This document shows positions 1 through 10,160 of a stretch of DNA of 19,181 nt, piece by piece. Origin of the DNA: Monosiga brevicollis MX1 (lineage: Eukaryota > Opisthokonta > Choanoflagellata > Craspedida > Salpingoecidae); contig NW_001865059.1 of assembly GCF_000002865.3 (NCBI RefSeq), positions 646,389-665,569 of the forward strand, read 5' to 3'. The notes below the pieces were generated by a model. The model had not been told where the DNA came from. It did no database searches and worked only from the letters and a program-made list of their open reading frames with translations. Every line of letters starts with the position of its first letter. Positions within the stretch are counted from its first letter, which is position 1. A program made the position numbers and the translations under genes.

Positions 1-26
1 GAGAGAGAGAGTGTGTGTGTGTGTGT
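1..26. repeat. GA/GT dinucleotide microsatellite
   Basis: About five GA units followed by GT units at the left edge of the window. The rest of the stretch up to the first start codon (27-102) is presumably the leader or promoter of the first gene. No TATA-like element is evident there. Confidence 0.8.
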
Positions 27-102
27 CTGCGAGACGCAGTCATCGAACAAACGGACCTGAGCACGGCGGGCGGCGGTTGGCTCGACGCAGGAACGCAAAG
101 AG

Positions 103-1532
103 ATGGAGGCAACGTCGTTGATGGTCCTGGCGGCCGTCGTGGCCTTGGTCTTGGTCATTGTGGGCTATTGTATGTCGTCGTTGTTGTTCTTTGGGAAGGG
201 GCTTGAGCGAATGCAGACACAACTTCCGACTCGTCGCCCGTGTGCCGACACGCTGCTGTCTCATCTCACCGTCCGGTGCGCTAGTGCTGCATCAAGCCAA
301 GGGGGGCGTGCGTGCTGACCAGGTGTTGTTGGTGGGCTGTAAGGGGGCGGGCAAGACAACCCTCTTTCTCAAGGTGAGACGCAGCGCCGCAGCGCCAAGG
401 ATGACTCAAATGTGCCATTGCGCCGAGACATGGCTCGACTTCTCATTGGCTCGGCTGGAATGCCCGCATCGGCAGCTGTGTCATGATCGACAAATGCCCA
501 CGGTGACCAGCATGAAGCCAAACACCGCCACTCTGACGGGCGATCAAGAAGGCCAGCAAACCGTCATCGCCGATTTGCCTGGCCATCAGCGCCTGCGCAC
601 GCAAGTGCTTCGTCTTTTGCACGGCCATCCTCCACCGGCTCGTGAGATGCCACCGTACTAACTCCGCACGCCCTGCTCTGTGCTTGCTGCTCAGGACTTG
701 CTTGGCGGAGGCTTTGCCACGGGCCCGGGGCATTATTTTTGTGGTCAATGGCTCTCAATTCAAGGAGGAGCTGCGCGAAGTGGCCGATCTCCTGTACAGC
801 GTCCTCTTGAAGACGCTCGACCGCGCCACGCCAATCCTTCTCGTCTGCACCAAGCAGGTGAGATGGCTTTGCTTTGGCTGCCTGACCTTGCGTGGTCTGT
901 GACTGACAGCGCCCACGACTCCATCATGATCCAACAGGACATTGTGACGGCTCAAAAGTCCAAGAGCGTCGTTCGACGTCTCTGTGAAGAGCTCACGGCG
1001 CTCCAGGATACGCACAAGTATGCCAACCGTTGATGGATCAACTCGAGCAACATGGGTGGCCCGCTCCCACATGTTTGCGTAGCAGTGCTGATGCACGTTT
1101 GCTTATGCCCCCGTCCTGCATGTAGCGGCGCCGTGGTCGAGGACACGGACAACAAGACCACCGAGCAAAGCTTGCCACTGGACGTGCGTTCCGCTCATTG
1201 CCAACCCCGACTGTTTCCGTTCCTTTCAACAAAAGAACGGAGCTTTTGTTGAAGGTTCAAAGCCCCGTTTCGTCGCGTTGAAAACGACTGATCCTGGTTT
1301 TGTCCTCGTCTGTGCAGATCGATGGCCAGTTTCGCTTTGAGCTGCTCGACAACCGTGTGGACATTCTCGAGACGACGTTCAAGTCCAAGGTACGGTGCCC
1401 TCTTGCCAAAAAATGGGGCAATTCCCGACAACGACAAGTTCTTGACATTCTTTCTGCCGTTGACAGGACGCCACCGCAGTGGACCAGTCACGAGACCGCG
1501 TGAAGCAGTGGATCTTTGACGCGACTTTATAA
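103..1532 (+). CDS. SRPRB: Signal recognition particle receptor subunit beta (SR-beta), 8 exons
   Basis: Membrane-anchored Arf/Sar-like GTPase of the ER that tethers SR-alpha, so that SRP-ribosome complexes dock at the translocon. Reconstructed exons: 103-169, 285 (or 297)-373, 476-600, 695-857, 938-1017, 1126-1183, 1318-1389, 1467-1532. Phases agree throughout and give 239 aa (235 with the later exon-2 acceptor), against about 271 in human. One N-terminal membrane segment covers residues about 7-22. GTPase motifs: P-loop GCKGAGKT (40-47), switch-II DLPGH (85-89), and TKQD (146-149), which is split by an intron, in place of NKxD. The C-terminus DRVKQWIF resembles the family's final helix. ATG at 103 is chosen because it puts the membrane helix at the very N-terminus. 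Intron 3 (601-694) is GC-AG. The exon 1/2 junction is the least certain: donor GTATGT at 170, acceptor at 284 or 296. Identity rests on G motifs and collinear similarity to animal SR-beta recalled from knowledge, not on a search. Confidence 0.92.
601..694 (+). other. GC-AG intron 3 of SRPRB
   Basis: Exon 3 ends ...CTGCGCAC, the intron begins GCAAGT and ends CTGCTCAG, and exon 4 starts GACTTGC. This phase-2 junction joins HQRLR to TTCLAEALPRARG, giving exactly the spacing expected between the DLPGH motif and the following beta-strand in SR-beta. Nearby GT donors at 605, 612 and 642 give the wrong phase, and one at 655 would leave a 40-nt intron with extra residues. Confidence 0.75.
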
Positions 1533-1729
1533 ATCAAACAAAGTCGACTGGGCAGTCTAGGAACCTTGCTGCTCCTCCCCATCCAATCAAAAGTATCGAG
1601 CTCTGATCGACATGCTTCGTCAGCCACATGATCATGGTGTCGATTATGGTACAAATTAAGAGAGCTGTCAAGCGGGCGTGGGTTTTGGCTCAGGTACATG
1701 GGAAACAAAACAACAGGCAAGCTTACACA
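1533..1729. other. Convergent intergenic spacer
   Basis: This 197-nt AT-richer stretch separates the stop codon of SRPRB (+) from the stop codon of the glutamine-rich gene (-), so it carries both 3' untranslated regions. I see no canonical AATAAA on either strand and no coding signal. Confidence 0.6.
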
Positions 1730-2423
1730 TCATTTTCGAGACGTAATTCGTGGGTTGCGAGTGCCTTGATATCCCGCAAACGCAGGCGTGCTGGAGATGG
1801 AATGGCTCATCATGCTGTATGGTTCCGGACTGTACGGGTTCGGCGTACTGGGCATCGACGCAGAAAGGCTTCTGGTCATGCCTGGCCGCTGAGCCACGTG
1901 GAACACGCGGGTACCGGCGTGCATGCCGTGTTGAATGACACCCGTCATCAAGTAACGGTGAAGATCGCTGTGTAGCACGAGGTGCGGCAAGTCCTGCAAA
2001 TTGGAGGCCGAGGTCGGTACAGGGGTTTGGGAGCCGGCCAGTGTCATGCTTGCCCGCCGGGCCTGCTACAAACGCAAGCGGCCAGTCAGATTTCAAGTCC
2101 GTACAAGACAGTGGCGGGGATGCTCGACCGGACAAACCTGTAAGGAATTTCGTTGAGCAGTGGCCGTCGCTTGATACTGCGCTCGTTGCTGTTGAAGTTG
2201 TTGTTGTTGCTGTTGTTGCTGTTGGAGTTGCTGTTGGTACTGCTGTTGCTGTTGTTGCTGCTGCTGGCTTTGCGGTTGTTGCTGCAGTTGCTGTTGGCGT
2301 TGCTGCCGAAGCTGTTGTTGCTGTGTCTGTTGCTGCTGTTGAGCGGTCTGGCTTGTTGACGCTGAAGCAGCCCTGAGCGCCTTCGTTTCCTCAATCACTG
2401 CAAGACATTGTCGAATAAAAAAG

Positions 2424-2464
<41 letters not shown>

Positions 2465-4975
2465 CCAAGCCATTGAAGGTTGCATGGCCACCGGCACAAG
2501 TACCGGTACGAGTAAGAACTTGCATAGGAAGACGCATAAACAGATAAACATGATTCAGGCGCATAAAGAGAAAAACATAATTCAAACACAATCAAACGCA
2601 ATCAAACAAACAGAGCAAACGGGCATCGTACCTTGCTCTGGCGACACGGGCCGGGGCACCTTGGGAGTCAGAAGCGAGGGCGCTTCCGTAGGAACGGGGT
2701 TTGGTACTTCTTTCAATTCTGTGCCTTGTAGTGTAGCCCAAATGTCGTGTTTCAGTGGACGACCCTCGATCTGCTCCAAAAACAACTGCTGCTCCCTGCA
2801 GAACGCGTTGGCCTCGTCCAACGAGCCGAAGTTTGTGCTGGCCCCAACCGAGTCAGGAATATGGTCCACGAGGCTCAGTGAAAAGGATGTTGCGCACACA
2901 TCGCTCAAGCAAAACGGCGGGGTACATACCAGAGGCGAGGCTCAAAAGGCAAGTCCCAAGAGTCGCGGACGCAGACCTGCCAAGGGCGCTCCCCCTCAAT
3001 GCGCCGGACTTCCACAATTTGCCCATAGCACACAAGTTGATGCGACTTGGCATTCTCAACTGGGCGTCGCACTTGCATGGTTTCAGGATCATCTAAATTC
3101 AGATGTCCCGCCCAACATCGGTGAGTCATAGTGCATGGCATGGCCTGAGGGTGGCGAGGGCATAGCATACCGAGGTCGGGTATACACTGGCCCGCAAAAA
3201 AAGGGTCGTCTGCGAGCACATGACGAGTGGACGCAAGAGACGGCCGAAGGCAATGGGTGGCGCGAGGCTCAAACTGCATCAAACGGATCCGCTTCATCTT
3301 GTCACAGCGCCGAAGCTCGTCTGCACACAATCAACCCGGAAGTGGAACGGGGCAGAATGCGTAAAAGTCCATGCGAAAAGGCGGGACTAGCCACATGAAA
3401 CGGCTTCAACGGGATATCACGTTCTTTTGAACAACATCTGCTTGGGGTCAAAGCAAGATTTGAACATACTGAGACGGATTGCCGGCATGCGGGGATGGAG
3501 CACGGTTGGTAGGCCCTCGGGTGGTGGGGTCGTAGATGACGACGGTAGAACCCACGTGTCTTCGCGCTCAAGGTCAGACACGGGGTCACGGGCACGCGTG
3601 TCTGAAGCATCTTGCTCGAACCAGGCCGCGAGCGGCGAAGTCTGAGGTGCGCCCAAGCGACCGCTCGTCCCGTCTTCCAGCAGATGCGGCCTAGAGTAAC
3701 GGAATCACAGCGCGTCCACAAAGCAAAGGCGTATCAGATCGACTCGAGTTGTCTGCTGGTCGAACCAAAATCAAGCGTGCAAGGTAACAACAAACAAACT
3801 TGAGAATCTTGTGGAGAGGATGCTGACGAGGAGCTTCGGCACGAGACCGAGCCTCGGCTGCAAGACGCTCTATGAGTCAGTTGATTGTCGTAGAGGGTGC
3901 GGGTGGGTTACGGGTGTGAGCACGCGCAAAGGTGCATGGAGGTTTTGTTGGACGAGTGCACCGAACAGCCTCACCAGCACGGTGGCGTCGAATGTCATCG
4001 TCGTCATCGGCCCACGGCTTGTTGAGCAGCCGGGCGGGGTGTCGGTTAACGTAGTCTAAAGTGCGATCGTGAAAAACGTCTGGATTTGTATCGAGGTCCA
4101 AGCATTGAGGTGGGGCAAGTCGTTGCACCAGAGCCGCCTCAACTGCAACAAAATCATCGTCGGACCAATCAAGAGCCGCGTGTTTGGGATGTGTGGCCTT
4201 GATGAGGTGGATATCAGCCAACCGCCCCTGTTGCGAGGGCGCCAGCTGCACGACGCGAACATCCGGAAATATGGCGCCGTGCTCTGCCCACAGGTCGGTG
4301 TGGCAGCTCACGAGACGGTAATCCCGCAACTAAACATTGAGGCAACACGCTTTGGTGAGTCGAATTATTGAGAGGCATTGAAAAGAAAAAGGAAGAAAAG
4401 AAAAAAAAAAAAGGCTGGCCAGCGAGGGTTCGAAAGCGGCACCTCGACGGCAATGAGACCCTCATTAAAATCGTCCCAGCTTGAGGAAACAATCAAATCA
4501 TGGAGGTCAAACGGCAGAATTCCTTCGGAAATTGTCTAAGGGTACACCGGGCCCAGTGATGATAGACGTATCGAGACCAACTGCCTTGCCCCTTCGGATT
4601 TAGTCACCGACCTGTAGTATGTGATCAAACTCCTCGCTATACGGCATCATGTAGGGCTGAATGCTGGGGTCTGAGCCACTCGACACGGCCCAGCCAGATT
4701 CAAACAGACATAGCACAAGCGCCACCCGTTCCGCCGCATCTGCCCGTGTCTGAAGGCGGAGTGTGAAGCAAGACAAATCGAGCACAGGGTGAGACAGCGA
4801 TGATAGCTTGCTGTCGCCTTCTTTCTCTGACCCAATCTCCGGCCAGGCCAGGCCAGGCCCAAAAAAAGGGGGCAGCAGAGCAAAAACGACCGATATATAG
4901 GGTCTGCAGGGGCGAAATGCCGGCACGTACCTCGGTCCGCGGCGCGAACCGCTGAGAAGCTGCAACCTGCGCCAT
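1730..4975 (-). CDS. Unrecognised protein with glutamine-rich C-terminal region, 9 exons, about 684 aa
   Basis: Exons in transcript order: 4975-4931, 4749-4612, 4329-3975, 3869-3800, 3690-3470, 3320-2930, 2873-2632, 2397-2138, 2062-1730. All phases match and the total is 2,055 nt. Exon 1 is short, MAQVAASQRFAPRTE, with donor GAG|GTACGT. Residues about 16-175 are mixed-composition and look folded. About 175-205 is acidic then charged (WADDDDD, then RRHRAERLAAEARSRAEAPR) and may be helical. About 280-480 is again mixed, with several Cys and Trp. About 504-565 is Gln-rich, with mixed CAA/CAG codons and occasional L, R, Y and P. The tail is rich in Ser, Pro and Met. There is no signal peptide or membrane segment, so it is probably intracellular. 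Glutamine-rich tails are common in transcription and RNA-binding factors, but no named domain is visible and I assign no function. The exon chain is better supported than any identity. An upstream non-coding or extra 5' exon cannot be excluded. Confidence 0.7.
2063..2067 (-). other. NAGNAG tandem splice acceptor (TAGCAG) before the last exon of the Gln-rich gene
   Basis: On the minus strand the intron after exon 8 (donor CAG|GTTTGT at 2137) ends ...GTTTGTAGCAG. Using the first AG adds one in-frame Gln codon. Using the second starts the exon with GCC CGG CGG. Both are phase 0. Confidence 0.55.
2138..2397 (-). repeat. Exon 8: polyglutamine-encoding CAA/CAG tract
   Basis: This exon encodes VIEETKALRAASASTSQTA, then about 60 residues dominated by Gln, then RAQYQATATAQRNSLQ. 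CAA and CAG are interspersed and the runs are broken by Leu, Arg, Tyr, Pro and Ser. That argues for a maintained Gln-rich segment rather than a recent pure CAG expansion. Confidence 0.85.
2424..2462. repeat. A39 homopolymer (T39 on the coding strand), intronic
   Basis: An uninterrupted 39-nt A run inside intron 7 (2631-2398) of the Gln-rich gene. On the transcript it is a T run ending about 25 nt before the acceptor GTCTTGCAG at 2398, so it forms an extreme polypyrimidine tract. Confidence 0.85.
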
Positions 4976-5447
4976 ATGGCAAGTCACGAGGGCAGGTGCG
5001 CTCACAAGAGAACAAGGAACCCAGCCCAATTCTGCGACGCGCTAGCGCGGCCCGATGATAAATCAAAGCGCGCCCATTCGGCTAAACCACTTCCACGCTT
5101 GGTATCATCCCAGCCCGCCCAGCATTAGCCTGTGCACGGGTCGATCCGCGCTGCCGTTTCTCCTCACGTTTCAGCCTCTCGCGCAGATTTCCACAAAAAA
5201 AAAAAAAAAAAAAAAAAAAAAACGGAAAGAAAAGCATTTGTCCACAACACTTGTTTATCACAGCAGTAGTTTGATTGGATGCTTCGCAAGGCATACGAGA
5301 ATGTGGCTAAGGGTCGGTGCTCCTCGTTGCCCGCCTGCCCGTTGCATGTTTGAAGCTCATCATACTCCTACTTTGGTATAATTATGATCAATTCACCTGT
5401 GAACAAGGGGGCGACGAGGTGCTCCACAAAATCTAAACGTTTTGGTG
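4976..5447. other. Intergenic region between two tandem minus-strand genes
   Basis: It separates the 3' end of the propeller gene (stop at 5448) from the start codon of the Gln-rich gene (4975), so it should hold the former's 3' UTR and the latter's promoter. It contains an A28 run at 5195-5222 and an AT-rich patch near 5376-5395 (TATAATTATGATC). I find no convincing coding sequence, RNA gene or defined promoter element. Confidence 0.6.
5195..5222. repeat. A28 homopolymer
   Basis: An uninterrupted run of 28 A on the plus strand, in the intergenic spacer about 220 bp upstream (in transcription sense) of the Gln-rich gene's start. No element body or target-site duplication was recognised around it. 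Confidence 0.85.
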
Positions 5448-8400
5448 TTAGGCCATGGCCAAACAGAGGCGACCAGTAGACTCGCTGCCTAATGATCGCA
5501 GCGGCGCTGGACAGAATGGGGAGCACAGGCCATTATAAAGATAATGCTCGTTGGTACAGACCAGGCAAGCACTGGCCTCGCCTCGTTCATCTAATGAACA
5601 TTTCCAGCAATTGGCATCACATTGACAAGCTCCGCCATCCGACAAGCGCGCCCCACCCAGGCACACAGTCGAGGTGAGGGGCGCTGCCCCCACTTTGGCC
5701 TCTGCCATGACATGACACCTCTGTAGGCCCGGTGCAAGGGTGTGAGTTGCCACGTGTGCCAGAGCTGGGCAGGCTGCCACGCAGGCGCCGTTGTATAGCG
5801 CAAAGTCAGGCGCGCAGAGGAGGCACTCGCTTGTTCCATGCACGCATACTTGGCAGTTCCCGCCGCAATCGCACCCCGCGCTTAGCGCACCCGTGCCCAT
5901 CTCACGTCCGTAGGCACACAATTGAGGTGCGGCAACGGTTGTTGCCGCCTTGACAAACCCCAAACTGGTTTGCGTCGTCTCAACGCTCGTCCCCAAATCC
6001 TGGTCCAACAGGCCCGAACAATACTCGTCGGTCGACGTGCGCCAGTAATGAACTGCACGACAGTAGGGATCACGATCACACTCTGTAAAGCAGCTATCCA
6101 GGGTCATGCGACGGCTGAAAAAGGCCTTGCTACTGGGTTGGTCCAGGGCCGTAGCAAATCGCATCGCAATGCCTGCTGGCACCCCTGGCCACGCTCCAGC
6201 AAACTGCACGCGGTAGCCATCGCGAGGAAAGTCAGCGCTGACATTGGCTGCCAACTCTGTCATCCACTCGATATGGGCATCAGGCGTGCTTGATGACAGC
6301 GGGGCGGTTGTTGTCCCCGCATTGCTGCTGGGTTCTTGGGTCGTCTCCAGGGGGGCGGATATCACCTCCACGACTGTACGCGCCATGAGCGGTGCACCCG
6401 TAGATCGCATGACGGCCACAAAAACGTCATATTCCCCTGGCGCGACGTTGGTAAACTGGTACACGCCAGAAAGCTGGGCCACCTCCACTTCAAGATCTCC
6501 CAGCTTGACAATGGTCATGACGTACTGATTCTCATCCAACATCGTGTCCCATTCAATCTCAACAATGTTCGAGACCACGGGAATTAAGGGGTTGGGTTGA
6601 TGTAAAATGACTTGCGAAACCTGCTCCGTGCTGCTCACGGCGGGCGTGGTACTCGCAGCGGACTCCGTGCTCATGCCAGTCGTCTCAAGAACAAACGAGG
6701 TTGACTGGACACGCTCGACCCCAGTACCACCGGCCACCTGTACCAGCAAAGTCAGAGTGTGGGGCCCGGGAGCCAACCCGGCTGGCAGGCTCCAAGACTG
6801 CGTTGTGCGCTCAGCCAAGTCGAGCGCATACTGCTCAACGCCATCCAGCTCCATGGCGGCTTGCTGCGTGCCCACGTTGACGTTGGTGCTCCAGCGCCAT
6901 GTGACAGCGGTGTCTCTTGCCAGGGTCGAATCGGGGCCCGCAGGACTTGTAAACTGTGCCACCACTGTCGGTGCCTCCGAGACGTTAAAGTGGCGGTTCA
7001 TGAGAATAGCATGAACCGCTGCCAGCTCCTCCACCCCCAAGGCGCGATCGTAGACCAGCGCCTCAGCCACATCCATCCGCACCGAGTTGGTGCGTGCGTG
7101 CTCCACGCCCATCATGAGAGCGCCGGGCTGAAGGTTCCACCCCACAAGAAACGAGGAGACGGTCGAGCCATTAACGAGCATGCGATTGGTGGTACCATCG
7201 GCCACCACTGTGTGGAGCAGCCAGGGCTGCCCTTGTCCTTGCCAGGCAGACTCCGATCCATCCCCTGAGCAGTACGTCTCGACCATCAGATTGCCCGCCG
7301 GCGACACGGCGGCCCCCGCCACCTGATAGCAGGCGGGCTGACCAAAGGTCAAGCCACCCCAACCCGCACTCCAGTAGCGCACTGCCACTACAACTGTAAA
7401 GCTGGTTGTTGGCTGCGCCGCAAAGGCCTCCGCTCCCAGCTCAGCCCCGGCGCCGTCAAATTGCAGAAATTGTGCTGGACCGTGAGCAGGGGTGGAGCTC
7501 CGCTGGACGAGTTGCGGACCATGGCCCATCAACGGTGCCAGCGTGTTGTTGTAGCCTGACAGGTCGGTCCAAAGGCTAACTTGACCCGACTCGTCTGTGG
7601 TTACATTCTCTGCCGCCACGACGTGCAGCACCAAGCCGTGTGTAGGCAGATGCTCATCGCAAGCTCCGCTGGGCTGAAACACGGCCATGTACGTGGCTGC
7701 ATCAGGGGCGACGACCAAGGTCCCAGCGTTTGGCAGTGCAGACAATGCAGTCAGTGAAACATTCCACTCGCTCAACACGTAGCGCACGCCCGCTCGGCAG
7801 TATGCAGGCTCGAGACGAAGCTCGTGCTGGAAGCCAACTAGGGTGTCCAAGGTGTATGGTAGAGCATGTGGAATGCCGTCGACCAGAAGCATGGCCCCGC
7901 TGGGATTGCTGGCAAAGACGATCGCCGCTTTGCGAGGCCAGATATTAACGTGCTGGAGCGTCATGAGGCCGTGGGCATCCGTAGCGCGCGCTTCAATGAG
8001 GTAGCCAGTCTGGCCACCAAAGCTGTGACCACGCACAGGAGCGTTAAACTCGAGTTGTGCCCCCTCAGTCCAGGCCATGGTGGGGTGAAAGTGCTGGTCA
8101 TGACGAAAGCGGACGCTCCAGGCCAGCGTGGCATTGGGCGTGGCAGATGTCGCAATCAGGTCCAAGCGATTACCAGCAGAGAAGACCGAATTGTTGAGGG
8201 GAGATGCCAGCTCCAAAGCGGGAGGTGCGCCGACGGTCAAGGGTAGGGAATGGCTTCTGGTGGTCATGTGACCATCCGAGATGACCACTGCCACGGCATA
8301 CCTTCCAGCCTGCGTCAGGCTGAGCGTAGCACTTTGACCGACTGCCCAGGGAATGACCTGCCCCTCCATGTACCAGTTATAGCTCAGCGGGCTCTCTTCC

Positions 8401-10160
8401 GGATCCGAGGCATTGGCGGTCAGCGTGATTGTCACCGGTGCCTCGGGCCAAAATGCCTGATATTGAACGTTGTGAAGCACTGGCGGTCGGTTGCCATCAT
8501 AGTACATGTAACGAAAGACGTGGCCAGCCATGTCCGTGGCATAGATGGCTCCATCGGGGCCCTCCGCCAAGCTGAGCAGATTTCCCTGAAACTGTGCCAT
8601 TGTTGTTGATTCTATCGGGAACGAAACAAAGAGGCGTGCGCATGAAGCCACGGGGTTCTAGCATGCGAGCATGGTGCGTTGGGCTGAGTCTGTACGAACC
8701 GACAACGGTTGGCTCTGGGCTCCAGGTCGTTTCCAACACCTTGATCCAACCCGACACGTAATCGCCGATGATAATGGCTCCGTCGTAATGGCTGGGGAAC
8801 ATGGAGCCACGGTATACAAGGCCACCAACAATGGCCATGCCGTAGCCGTCGTGGGGCACAGCGTACAAGGCAGATTCGTGCAACAGACAATCACACGTTG
8901 GAAAACGGGTGTCGTTGCACATGCCTTCACACATTGGCCAGCCTATGGGACAGATGTGCAGGGGTCACAGGGCCAACTGAGCGGGCACTCGCACGTCAGC
9001 TGAGAATGACTTGATAGGACTCACCATAATTGGCACCAGCCATTTTTGTGGGGTCGTACACGTGCACGTCTTCTGTTGAGATGGCCTAGTTGCATGGAAT
9101 CAAGATCATGAGTTAGACGCTGCTAGCTGACGATGAATGAGGCAAACGAGTAGAAATTGAGTCGAGCCAAGAACGCGGTCAAGTCGGTTTTTGTTTGCAC
9201 CTGATCATTGCCGCCGACTTCAGCCATGACGTAGAGGCCAGACACGGGGTCCCAGCGCCCGCTAAAGGGATTACGGAGGCCCATGGCCTGGATGCCGGCA
9301 TAGAAGGTGCCGCCCATCTGAGCCCCCCAGTTGTCACTGGGTATGGAGCCATCCGCGTTGAGGCGCAGCAGCTTGCCACGCGCAGAGGTGGGGTTCTGAG
9401 CCACGTTGCCCTGAAACATGTCGCCCACGGCCACGTACAGCTTGCCATCGGGCCCAAAGTCCAAGCCCGCACCAAAGTGGCAACAGGCATTGTTGTATCC
9501 CGTCTCGGGTTCGGTCCAGATGGTTATTTCCGAAGCTAGATCCAAGCGACTGGACAGACCGCCGTCGTTCTCCTCATGGGTGAAGACAGAAATTCGCAAT
9601 TGCTCGGGTCTAGTCACGCGTTTACACGGTGAGGCATGAGGCTTGGCAGCAGGGATGACCATTACCACAGACAAATGACGTACTGGCGTGGCGACCAATA
9701 CAGAAAAATCTGCTGGTCCGTTTCGAATTCCGGGCTGAGCGCAAAGTCAAAAAGACCTGCATCATGATGGAGAACGTGGATCAAGAGACCAGAGGTGAAC
9801 GCAGTCGCCTGCTCGACAGGAGATTGATGCTTGGGCACCACCATGTAACAGTGGCACGCGTGACCCACCGTACTCCACGCCCTGCATCAGGCGGCTGGTG
9901 TCAAACTGCGCGTATGTGGCCGCTTCAAGCGAGCTGGTATTGAGCAGCGTCAGGCGACCCAACCGTTCGAGCACCAACAGGCGGCCATCAGGCAAAAAGC
10001 GTAGCTTGACGGGCTCTTGATCAAGTGTCAGGAGTGGTTCGCGCTGCACGTGTCCGAGTTGCGCCTCGGTGCAAGGCACCGTGTTTGCCAGCAACAGGAT
10101 GCAGAGCCAGAGAGCTGCAGCCATGGTCGCACCAACGTGGCAGCGGCTCTTGCTTGCCAT
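5448..10160 (-). CDS. Secreted multidomain protein: PQQ-sugar-dehydrogenase/HHIP-type beta-propeller plus PKD, LamG, PAN and Cys-rich modules, 6 exons
   Basis: Exons: 10160-9869, 9756-9684, 9609-9201, 9085-9025, 8942-8700, 8611-5448; phases match; 1,413 aa. Met at 10160 gives a basic n-region (MASKSRCHVGAT) before the hydrophobic core ALWLCILLLANTV, with cleavage expected near 33. An alternative start is 10124. Residues 37-396 form a glucose/sorbosone-dehydrogenase-like propeller: GLFDFALSPEF, HFGAGLDFGPDGKLYVAVGD (His166), GLRNP (Arg234) and NYGWP (277-281). The His and Arg sit where soluble PQQ glucose dehydrogenase has catalytic residues, but activity is not shown. Downstream modules, from sequence pattern: PKD-like 399-487, beta-sandwich-like 490-586, PEGA-like 588-672, LamG/concanavalin-like 684-899 (VSLWTDLSG), Ig-like 906-1003, Ser/Thr linker, FN3-like 1027-1109, Ser/Thr linker, PAN/Apple-like 1152-1248, and a Cys-rich region 1257-1413 with about 20 Cys. 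No membrane segment follows the signal, so it is probably secreted. It may bind or oxidise sugars or extracellular matrix. Confidence 0.85.

Noticed and set aside
642-694. GT donor at 642 (CTC|GTGAGA) for SRPRB intron 3
   Set aside because: It leaves phase 1 against the phase-2 acceptor at 694 and would insert residues absent from the SR-beta family; the GC donor at 601 resolves both problems.
2153-2359. Leucine-rich hydrophobic plus-strand frame resembling a membrane protein
   Set aside because: It is the antisense reading of the CAA/CAG glutamine tract, which automatically gives Leu/Val-rich translation.
2424-2462. Possible poly-A tail of a retroposed element
   Set aside because: No element body or target-site duplication was recognised, and the tract fits as the pyrimidine tract of an intron on the opposite strand.
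2484-3131. 215-codon plus-strand open frame
   Set aside because: Antisense to exons 6 and 7 of the Gln-rich gene, whose chain has consistent splice phases. The plus frame has no domain features.
4395-4470. tRNA-like signal (GGGTTCGAAAGC, 5-bp GCTGG/CCAGC ends, adjacent A/T run) in an intron of the Gln-rich gene
   Set aside because: The candidate T-stem does not pair, the overall length is about 67 nt and no anticodon arm of standard form can be drawn. It is treated as chance similarity in intronic DNA.
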